Positions 10,541-19,900 of a stretch of DNA of 47,652 nucleotides are shown here, one piece after another. The DNA is taken from contig BDDC01000697.1 in the NCBI GenBank assembly GCA_001662425.1, positions 1 to 47,652 on the forward strand, given 5' to 3'. The notes under the pieces are model-generated. The model was not told where the DNA came from, did no database searches, and worked only from the letters and a program-made list of their open reading frames with translations. Positions within the stretch are counted from its first letter, which is position 1. Every line of letters begins with the position of its first letter. The DNA is from Chlamydomonas sphaeroides (lineage: Eukaryota; Chlorophyta; Chlorophyceae; Chlamydomonadales; Chlamydomonadaceae). Made by a program: the position numbers and the translations under genes.

Positions 10541-13500
10541 ATGGCCATAGTCGCGCTTGCTTACGACGAGCACCAGTCGAACGATTCCACGCCGCTGAGC
10601 CGGTCAGCTGTTGAAAGTTATCGCGCCCGTTGCAGCCGTGTATGGACCTCGCTTCGGACGTCGACATGTGTAGTGCTCTGCGTTACAGCCGACGACAAGC
10701 TCGCCAATTGCCTTGAGCAATGTCGAGGCTTCTTTCACCGCGATGAGAGCGACAAGCTACATGCGTATGACGGTGGCCGCTACGAACGTCGCTCAGGACG
10801 AGAGGAGCTTGAGTACCGGCCGAGCGATGACCACGCGGACGAAAGGACTTTAGCGGAGGCAAGCAGGATTGTGATCAATAATGCGCCCTGCATATAATTT
10901 TAGGCCGCCGCGGAACACGGCCGTGCGACGCGGCCGCAGCTGCCACCGTCTCCTCGCCACCCCCGCCTGCATAAACCTCCCCTGTCGCCGTAACCACGCC
11001 TGCAGGCATGCCTGCATCTGGAAAGCCTGGGACGTGGCGTGCTCCGCGATATGTGCCGCTCGCCGGGCCTGGGCCTGCACCCCAGCCTGCTGTGCAGCCT
11101 CCTCGAGGACCAGCCCCTCACGCGCGGCCACCCCAGCGTCAACGTCCTGCGCGCCAGCAACATAACAGCAGGTGCGCAGCCGGCAGCGCCACCTTGCTCA
11201 TGGCGTCACGACGCCTCGACGCGCTGGCAGTCTTCCGACCTGGCCCCACTTCGCGCCCCTACGACTTCCGTGGTCGCAGGCGCGCCGCCCGATGCGCTTG
11301 TCTTCTCGCCCAGGCACCCCACCGGCCTGCTGACCCTCGTCACGGGCGACGAGGGCAGTCGCATTCAGGTCCACGCAGCCGTGCACCCGGGGTCGGGGCT
11401 CAGGGCCGGCGGCAGCCTTGCCTCCGGAGGGAGCTGGGTGGACGTGCCGCTGGGCCCCGGCCGTGTGGCGGTGCTGGCGGGCGTCAGCCTGAGCTACGCG
11501 CTGGGCGGCCTGCTGCAGCCGGCGCTGCACCGCGTGCCGCCGGGACTCGGCGACGGAGTGCAGCGCGCTGGCGACGCAGCTGGCGGCGGCGGCGGCGGCG
11601 GGCTGATGCTGAGCATGGAGCTTGGCTGCCGGCCGTCGGCGGTGATCGACCCACGGGCCATCACACGCGAGGCGGTGGAGCGGCCGCTCGGGTGAGCTGC
11701 GGGGTCCGCTCCGCGGGCCGCACGCGGCTTCGCCATGCTGCTGCAACACCTGCCTCGCCCGTCCCTAGCGCAGCCACGGCTGTGCTGTGCCGCACCTCGC
11801 AGCGCAACACCGACCGACCCGTGCCCTGCCTGCCCTGGCCCCCCGCCACGCATGCACAGGCCCCTGGGCCGCGCCATCCCCGCCTCCGAGCTGGCGGAGC
11901 TGCTGCACCCGCCGCCACGGGACGTCCCCCACGTCCCGCCCGCCGCGCCGGGCGACCCCGTCGGCCAGGACCTCGACCCCTCGGTCCGCCACGCCGCTGA
12001 GCCCGGGCGCCTCCGCGCGATGCTGGCTGGCGCCGGCGGCTCCGGGCACTGGCCCGACGCAAGCCAGGCACACGGCGGCGCCCCCAGCGGCCGAGGCGCG
12101 TCCGGCGCAGCGCTGCACCGGGCCGGCTCGCTCAGATCCCGGGATGAGGCACACAACGGCCGGGAGCCCGAGGCGGGGGCCGGGGTCGGGCCCGAAGGCG
12201 GTCGGGCGGCCAAGGCGCGGCGGCTGGCGGAGGCCGACGCCCCTGGCGGCGGCAGCGGCCACGCAGGCGACGCCCTCGGCTCAAACGCGGACGGCGCCCG
12301 GCACGCGTGGGGGACGCGGCGCGAGCAGGTGCCGCCCGGCCGCATGGCTCCGCCGCCGTCTCCGCCGCAGCCCAAGGCCGCGCCGCACGCGCGGCCCGCG
12401 TCCAACGGCGCGCAGGCGTCACACGCCGTGCAGCAGCCGCTGCAGCAGGCCGGCGACGGCGGCGTCGTCGTGTCCTGTGTGGACCCCGCCGGCGACCGGC
12501 GCTGCGTGTTCCGGCTGCAGTCGGCCACGCGCCTGGGCTCGCTGTTCTCCGCGCTGGCGGGGCAGTGGGGCATCCAGCCCAGCGCCTGGCGCTTCCGGCT
12601 GCGCAATGGCACCGTCATTCCCCACGACACGCACCTCACGGTCGCGGCGGTGGGTCTGCAGAACAACGAAACCATCTCTGCCAGCCGGCTGGAGGCCAGC
12701 GACGGGGCGCACCGACCCGCCGCGCCGCACGAGCCCCGCGCCGCGCCGCCGCCGCCGGCTGATGCTGCCGCCGCTGCCGCCGCCGCCGCAACTGCCGCGT
12801 CCAGAGCGGCGACCGCCGCCGCCGGCAGCCCGACCGACCGGCTCCGCATCTTCATCATGTTTGACTCGTCCACCTTCGGCGGCGGCGGCGGCGGGCCGGT
12901 CGACGACGGCGAGGGCGGCGCGCGGCAGCTGGAGTTCGTGCTGCGCCGCAGCACCAAGCTGGGCCAGGTGCTGTCGGCGCTGTCCGCCAAGTGCGGCCTG
13001 GCGGGTGTTGGGGCCTGGCAGTTCCGGCTGCGCGGCCGGCCGCTGCACGCGGCCATGCAGGTGGCCGCGCGGCTGACCATTGAGGAGCTAGGACTCAACG
13101 ACGGTGACGTCCTGCTGGCGGTGCCGCCGCCCAGCGCCGCCGCTGGCGCGGCAGCGGCGCCGCCGCCGCCGCCGGCGGTTGCGCCGGATAACCGTTCGCC
13201 GGCGATGCCCGGCAACCGCTCGCCGGCACTGTCGGCGGCGCCGCGCTGGCCGGAGCCGCAGGGCCAGAACGGGCACGGCCAGAGGCAGGGCCCTGTGGAG
13301 GCGGCCGTCAAGCGGGAGCCGCAGCAGGCAGAGCCGAGTGGACCGCAGCGCGCGGGGCCGGCGGCGCCGAAGGCGCCGACGCCGCCGCCGGAGGCGCCGC
13401 CGCCCTCGTCGCCGTCCGGCTCCGGCCACTCGGGCCCGATCACGGTCCGGATCCGAGAGGCGTGCGGCCGCGAGGCGGTCCTCAAGGTGAAGCCCAAGAC

Positions 13501-13798
13501 CAAGCTCACGTCTGTGTTTACGGCGTATACCAGCCGGTTCGGCTTGTCTGCCGCCGGCTACCGGTTTCGGTTGGGCAGCAAGGACCTGCCGACGGCGGGC
13601 TACCAGACGGCCATTGCCGCGGGCCTGACGGATGGGTGTGTGCTGGAAGCGGTGCCGCCATCGGCTGCGTCCGAGCAGGCGCAGTTCGAGGGCGACGGGG
13701 CGGCCGCGGAGGTCGAGGATGAGGCGGGCGGGCGGCAGCAGGCGGAGGCGGAGGCTGGGGCTCAGCGTGTGGTGAGGGGCATGGTGGATGTGGACTAA
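10541..13798 (+). CDS. Degenerate isopenicillin-N-synthase-like 2OG-oxygenase fold fused to three SUMO-like domains
   Basis: Exons 10541-10858, 11006-11171, 11280-11691 and 11860-13798 join in phase to 944 residues. Residues 1-300 follow the isopenicillin-N-synthase/DIOX layout. Near residue 60 are CLEQCRGFF and a DKL segment. Later come FSPRHPTGLLTLV (170-182), GSWVDVPLGPGRVAVLAG, LLQPALHRVP and LSMELGCRPSAVIDP. The iron-binding HxD position reads RHP and the 2OG-binding Arg of the RxS motif is lost. Only the distal His (H245) remains, so catalysis is doubtful. Residues 500-580, 625-723 and 825-900 are three beta-grasp repeats, each with a WRFRLR/WQFRLR/YRFRLG-type core strand as in SUMO/Rad60-SLD. 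No C-terminal Gly-Gly exists, so it is not a processed SUMO precursor. Residues 300-500 are a disordered linker. The first intron uses a GC donor and is the weakest join. Confidence 0.7.
10859..11005 (+). other. Predicted GC-AG intron in the oxygenase-fold/SUMO gene
   Basis: The reading frame from 10541 can reach the next oxygenase-like exon only by splicing at GAG|GCAAGC with the acceptor CTGCAG at 11005. Both sides are phase 0. No GT donor in the right phase was seen. The proven-looking GCAAGT donor in the receptor kinase at 46892 shows that this genome uses such sites. Confidence 0.5.
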
Positions 13799-15278
13799 TG
13801 ATGGGTGGTCATCAGCTGTGTTGGGAGAGGCTGTGGATCTAAATTCTGGACTCATTGAACGGCTTGTACGGGGGTCCGTCTATTTAGTCTGATGATAATG
13901 TGCCGTGATGGCTGCTATGGCGCGCACAAGCGCACGAACCAGCGAACAGCGAGCGCGCTGCACCATGCGGGATTCGCACGCAGCGGACACCCCTTCATTA
14001 GGCTTCATGGGTACTTGATGCTGCGTGACTTGGAGAGCACGGCGCTAGTGCGGGTTACGTGTGGGGGCTTCCATCGCGGGGGAAGGGGGCATTGTGGATG
14101 GGATTACGCGCCCTGGCGGGCGGTGGGGGCATTGGCCCGCGCGTGCTGAACCCAGCATGATTGAACCAACGCGAAGCCAACAGTCGGTCGTGTTGCAGCT
14201 GATCAGGTGTTGAGTTGGTGGTGGCCTGGCCCGGCCAGGCCTGGCACGGCTGAGGACTGCAAAGGCACTCCCAGAGGGGGCAAGGGATGGGGGCGCCCCT
14301 AGGCCACGCCCTCGGCATGGACCTGTTGGAGCAACAAGCACGGCGCCGTGCGCCGCGGAGGTTCTGCCTGACGTTGCGCGGCGCCCCGACGAAGGCGGTG
14401 CAGTGGTCGAGGCTGCTGATCGGAGTGCCGTGGCGGCGCAGTTGTTGCTCGGGGTTCGGCAGCGTGCAGGGGGCCAAATGGAAGAGAAAGGCGGCCCCTT
14501 GAGTACTGTGTTGCCCGTGCGTCGTTGTCGTGTGCGCCACGATGTCAATGCTACACCAGGGTTGTAACGTTGACGTGATGCAGCAGCGCCAGCAGCGCCG
14601 AAGCCCGAAGGCCAGCAGCGGCAGGGAGCAGCTACGGATCACAAGCGGGGATTTGCCCCTGTTGGGCTGGAATTGCGGGATGTCATGTATCCCTGTCCAA
14701 CAGGGGTCGCCTTGGCCCGCGTGGCGCAGGCTTGAGGCAAACGCTGTGTCCCTTACGCATGTTTCCAACGCCCCCGTACTTGTATCCAACGCCCTGCCTC
14801 AGACTTGTCCCAAAAAAATGAAAAACGCGAACGAAGGCAGAGTGCCAAGACCCACCAGCGCCCTCGACACACTCGTCTCCCCTGCTCGTCTCCAACGCCG
14901 CAACATGCTACACCCACGTGTCCCCACCAGCGCTTACCACAGTTGACTCCATCCAACGCCCCCGCTCACCCGCGCTACGACTTGTCTGCCCTACACCAAT
15001 GCACCACCACCGCCAGAGGTCACGCCTGCTTGCCTGGGGAGGTCGTGTGTGGGGCGAGGGAGGGCGGGGTTTGCTCCTCCAAGCATGTGCGCGGGTAGGG
15101 CCAGCGTAGCCCCTGCAGCTAGTTCTAGTTTGGACATGGGCGCAGTCGCACGCACGGCCTGGGGCACGCACGGCCCGTGCGGTTGCGCCACTGTGCCGCT
15201 TCAACGTGCGCCCCTGGCTGGCCGCCTTCCCGTGGCGCCGCCCCAGGCCTCGGCGCCGCCCCAGGCCTCGGCGCCCGG
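13799..15278. other. Gene-poor stretch, 3' UTR of the SUMO-like gene and spacer
   Basis: I see no supported gene in these 1.48 kb. The upstream part is probably the 3' UTR of the oxygenase-fold/SUMO gene, since a TGTAA motif lies at 14563. Short open frames on both strands have no recognisable motifs. Around 14760-14960 a loose CCAACGCC-containing pyrimidine-rich pattern recurs several times. Confidence 0.5.
14563..14567 (+). terminator. TGTAA polyadenylation motif
   Basis: TGTAA is the characteristic green-algal poly(A) signal. This copy is 765 bases beyond the stop codon of the oxygenase-fold/SUMO gene and is the first one seen there. The distance is long but normal for volvocine 3' UTRs. 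Confidence 0.4.
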
Positions 15279-15843
15279 ATGCCGCAACAAAGCAAGGCCT
15301 TCTTCGCGGCAGTGCGCACCGGAAACATGGCGGCGCTGTGTCGCCTGGGCGTCGCGGGCTTGGTATGCGAGCTGGAGGCGGATGAGCTGTACGCCCTGGC
15401 GGAGGAGGAGGGCATCAACCTGCCGCCGGCCGCGGTGGCGTGGCTCGTGGAGTACAGCGTCCGCTGGCAGCAGCCGCAGGAGAGCGAGGCCTAGGAGGGC
15501 GAGGTGTCCCCCGCAAGTGAGGTTGATGAGGAAGGGGAGGGGCTACTGGATGAGGGCGATAGATGGTCGGGGTGAGGGGTCAGGGGATGGCAATGAGTGG
15601 GGGGAGGACGATGAGGACGATCTGCTGGGGCAGGGCGTTTGGGAGGAGAACGAACTGGAGCGCCGCAGGGAGGCGGAGCTGTTGCAGGAGGAGCAGGAGA
15701 GCGAGGTTGAGGAGGAGCCCCTGGAGGAGGACTTCGATGACATGAGCGAGGACGACCGGTACAGCCGCGGCTGGGACAGCAGCGGTGACTACAACGACTA
15801 TAGCCCCTATAACGAGGACGGCAGGTGGCTTAAGAGCTTCTGA
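15279..15843 (+). CDS. Small acidic protein gene, apparently interrupted by a stop and a frame change
   Basis: From the ATG at 15279, 71 residues read MPQQSKAFFAAVRTGNMAAL through to a TAG at 15492-15494. The segment is helical and resembles one short alpha-helical repeat, but I do not recognise the family. Strongly acidic coding-like sequence continues past the stop in the same frame (EGEVSPASEVDEEGEG). It then continues in the next frame from about 15550, through EWGEDDEDDLLGQG and LEEDFDDMSEDDRYSRG, to a stop at 15843. A TGTAA motif follows 95 bases later. Either a small intron is unrecognised, or the gene carries a nonsense and frameshift lesion, or the true protein is only 71 residues. 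The coordinates give the whole coding-like span. Function unknown. Confidence 0.4.
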
Positions 15844-15938
15844 GAACGCGAGGGAGAGAGCAGAGAGGGGGTGGAGTTCAGGGCGGCGCTTCGTGGCCGG
15901 GTGGAGCATGAGGAGCATGGCATGAGGCCGAGGGCGGG

Positions 15939-15943
15939 TGTAA
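15939..15943 (+). terminator. TGTAA polyadenylation motif
   Basis: It is 95 bases past the last stop codon of the acidic gene ending at 15843, a typical position for a green-algal poly(A) signal. It supports 15843 as the true end of that gene. Confidence 0.55.
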
Positions 15944-15983
15944 GCCGCCGCGCTCCCCGGACATCCTAGGAGGCTTGTGCGTC

Positions 15984-15988
15984 TTACA
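15984..15988 (-). terminator. TGTAA polyadenylation motif (minus strand)
   Basis: The plus strand reads TTACA, so the minus strand carries TGTAA. It could end the helicase copy 1 transcript, whose stop codon is about 920 bases upstream. It faces the plus-strand signal at 15939. Confidence 0.35.
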
Positions 15989-16906
15989 GCGGGGTGGACT
16001 GGTCCCCCCACCGGCGACGGGTGGGTAGGAGCGCAGTGTCGTTCCATGGAGCAGTGGCTGGGCGAGAGAGCGGCGCCGTGCTGTCGGTGGGCCCCGGCGG
16101 GCGGGGGCGGGGGCCTCACGCAAATGGCGCCTGCTGCTGGCAGATGGCGCAGCGTGCGTGAAAGGTCCAAGCTGGCGCAGTCCTCATGCGTGAGGACCGG
16201 CCGCTGAAGACGTGCGTGGTGTGGGTGTTGCGACGCCGCATAGCCTCTATTCGTGCAAGCCAGGCAAGACAGCTTGGCGCGTGGCGGCCAGCGGGCGGGC
16301 CAGGGCAACCCATTGCCCAGCAGGCAGGAGCACATGCCTGTTACGCTGTACGTGTCACGGCTACGGACCGGTGCTGCGTTGCGTTCGTACGGCAAGAGCC
16401 AGGTCTTTGAGTTCGATCGCTACATGTGCAGCCAGCCCCCCGCCTCAGCTGAGCCCGCAGCCACACAGCCTATCTACGTTGCCTGTTGATCCCAAAGGGC
16501 CATCATCACCTGAACCCACGCACAATCGGACCCTTCGGAGCACACAACCTGTGAAGCCCCAAGAGCCTAGGAGCCCTGGTTCGTCCGCATCCAATCTCAC
16601 CAACACCAACCGGCCGCCGAGCCAAGGTGCGTGTACAGGTATGCTGGCTGGCTAGCGTATCCCCCGCTTGGTGGCTTACCACGAGGACCATAGCTACCTC
16701 CGCACACGCACTTCCGTGTGCTATTACCGCCGCGAGACCCGGCGGGCCCCCACGGTCCTGGCGGCGACTCTGGCCAGCGGCGCCAATAATCAAGAGCGAG
16801 GGCCCTACCTCCTGCTGAGCGGCGCAGATATCCATCCAGGCGCCTGCATGCACTACATACATCAACGTACATACAGACGACACCACTGCCAGTGTTCGTT
16901 CGTTCG

Positions 16907-19900
16907 CTAGCGCTTCCTGCGCTTGGCCGTCGTGTCAGTAGCTGGCTGCTTCAGTGGCTGTCTGGGCTGCTGCTGCTGCTGCTGCCCGCGCAGCTGTCCC
17001 TCGACCCATTCCGCCGGCACCACGCAGCCGCGCTCCCCCAGCCAGGACAGGTAGGCCGCCCACGTGGCGTCGGAGGCTGGGGCCGGAGGGGAGGACAGCA
17101 GGCAGGGAGGTGCCGATGGCGTCATTGCTTGCTTGGGCGACAGCCGGCCAGCAGGGCAGCCGTGAATAAAGAAGTGAATACACGAGCGACAGTTGCGCCC
17201 CCCACCGTCCCTCACTTCCCCTTCCATCCCCGCTCCACCCACCCAGCGTGTTGCTGTCGCCCACCAGCAGCAGCGCGCGCTGCGGCCGGGTGATGGCGAC
17301 GTTGAGGCGCCGAGCGTCGTCTAGGAATCCCACGGAGCGGGACTGGAGGGCGGAGCGGCCGGGGAGGCGGGAGGGAGGGCGGGAGGAGAGTCTTGGAGCA
17401 GCAGCACAAGCCACACGCACTGCCTGACAAGCACGACCCCTGTCGTACCTTGTTGGATCGTACTGTGCTGACCAGGATGACGGGCTTCTCCCGGCCCTGG
17501 TAGCCGTCCACGGAACGGACCTCGACCTGAAGCGGGATGGGGTAGGGTTGATGCAGGGGGGTATGGAGCGTGCGTGGCACACGCAGGTGACACGGGGCGC
17601 GCGGCGGCGCTTGGTGAATGAGTAGCGCATGTACTTGGAGCGAGACACGTAGCTTACCGCTCCTCTGCTGTCCCCAGCGGCGGAAGACGCTCCTCGCGCC
17701 ACCTCCACACCGCCGTCGCGCAGCTGCCGCGTTATCGTGTCGACCTGTTCATTGCGTGGGGTGCCGGTGGCAGAGGTGTGGGCAGAGTAAGCAAGGGGTG
17801 ACGCTATCAATAAAAGCAGCACTACCATGGGGTCGTCTGCTGCTGGCGCGGCCCACCTGCGCTGCGTAGGGCGAGATGACGCCAATGTCCTGAATGGTGG
17901 GGGGGGCAGGGCACGAAAGAAGCGATCGAATTGGGGGCCTACCACGGGGGCCTACCCTACCTTGGAAGCACCCTCCACGCCTTGCCCCATGCCCCAATGG
18001 AGCCCTCCATGCATGCTCCACACGCACCGCAGTCCGCCGTGCCCGTGCCCACCCGCGGCGCCAGGCCCCCCTCCGGCCCCAGCAGGTGGGCCACCAGGGC
18101 CGCCACCACCGCCGCCTGCCGGGGGTTGGACTTGCTGCCCGTGTCGGACCGCAGCTGCTCGGGCGAGGCTGCGAGGGATCGATAGATGGGCGGCATGGAG
18201 TCATGGGCAGAAAGCAGCCAGACCGGCGCTCCGCGACACGAGTGCGGTCCGGGCGACTCCCATGCTCACGCCCCTACCCATGTCAATGAAGAGAACCGGC
18301 GTGTCAGTCTGCAATTGCATGGCGGGGCCAGGAATCAAGCAGATGAGGTGACACAGAGTGAAGCTTGGGGCAGTAGCTCCTTGCTCGGTACGTACTTTGC
18401 GCCAGGAGAACCCCTTGCTTTGCGCCCGCCCGCCCGCTCGCCTGCAGTCCGGGCAGGTCCGGCGGCTGCCGCTCTGCGGCCGTCACGCCGTCCCGCAGGC
18501 GGCCTTCGTAGAAGCGAGGGAAGGCCGCGATGGCGGGGTGCATGCGGTACTGCGTGTCCAGCAGCTGGTACGACACCTGTACGGCNNNNNNNNNNNAGCC
18601 ATGAATGCTAGCTGGGGATCGGACATGTTGTGGCCAACTAGCTAGCTAGCGTTCAGTGCTGCCCCCTTGCCCCGCCCGCTGCTCACCCCCTCCCTCATGA
18701 GCCGCTCGAACAGCGACAGCGCCAGGCCCTGCTCCGCCGCCCTCCGGCTGAGCACCACGGGCGGCAGCTGGCGGGGGTCGCCAACCAGCACGGCCTTAGG
18801 AGGGGGGAGGGTACAGGGGGAGACTCCGCAGACTCATGCGAGTGCCGCATTGGAGTAGTAGTGCGGGCGGGTCCGCATCGCCCTGCACGCACCGCCGCTC
18901 GCTCGCCACATCACGCACTACACGCACCTGCTCCGCGTCCATCATGAGCGGTATCAGCGCCTGCGTGCGTGGGGCAAGCAGTATGGGTTTTGGGTGGCAG
19001 GCTCGACCTCGCTGGGCCTAGCCTGCCACTGCCAGCCCTCAGCTCCGATCCACGCCGCTCCCAGCCCGCTGCCCCACCCACCTCAGGCTCACTGCACTGG
19101 CTGCCCTCGTCCAGGACCACGGTGGCGAAGCTGAAGCCCTCCAGGTCGGGACCGCCCGACCCCACACACGTGGCGCACACCACGTCAGCGCCTGCGGAGC
19201 AGGTTTCAATTGCTGGCTGCGTGTGCTGGTTGGCGAGGCAGAGGCGCGCTGACACGAAGACGCAAGGAAGGCGAAGACAGATCAAGGGAAGGGGCACTAA
19301 TACAACGATACTCCATGGCCTCTGTTGCTTACCCCGGATGATGTCTCCTTTAATCTTGGCCTCAATCACCTCGGCCTGCTCACGGGTACTCTGGGCGGCA
19401 GCCGTTGCCTCGCGAGTCGGCCTTCCATATTCTTGCCGCTGCCTCCGCACCACGGCGGCTGCCTGCTGCCGGGCCTCCCGCGCAGCGGCGAGCTGGCCCT
19501 GCACGCCGAGGCAGCAGCAGCAGCAGCAGCTAGCTGAGGATGCGTCTCAGCCCGCTAGATGATACATCTATCTCCGCGATCGTGCCGCGCTGCTAATGCC
19601 CGCCTGACCGCCCTTTACATCGCTCACAGCGAGCGGATGTCGCCCCATGTGGGCCTCCACGGTGCAGGCGGCCAGGGCGGCGCGCGTGCGGGCGGGGGAG
19701 CCCAGCCGCAGCACCTGGGGAGCAAGGCGGCGTGGCGGGGACAAGCGAGGCGTGAGGCGGCGGGGCGGGGCCGAGGCGCTAGGCTTACCGGCCCGAGCGC
19801 GCGCGGCGGCCTTGCTTGCGCTCCCCACAGCAAAGCTGCTGTCCATTGGGCCCCCAACCCCACCTTGAGCCCCCGGTCCATGAGCCCCTCGGCCAGGTTA

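Larger units (their letters stand above)
15844..16906. other. Convergent intergenic region
   Basis: This region lies between the acidic plus-strand gene and the 3' end of helicase copy 1 on the minus strand. It carries oppositely oriented TGTAA motifs at 15939 and 15984. No gene is supported, although several 70-130 codon open frames occur by chance in GC-rich sequence. Confidence 0.5.

Noticed and set aside
11494..13509. 671-codon minus-strand open frame opposite the SUMO-like gene
   Set aside because: It is an antisense shadow of GC-rich coding sequence. The plus strand has SUMO-like repeats and consistent splice phases.
14780..14960. CRISPR-like or tandem array with CCAACGCC
   Set aside because: The recurrences are irregular in spacing and sequence. 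The organism is eukaryotic.
16116..16313. Possible zinc-finger fragment (CAICQQQ) on the minus strand
   Set aside because: There is a single CxxC pair, no second pair, and no linked exons.
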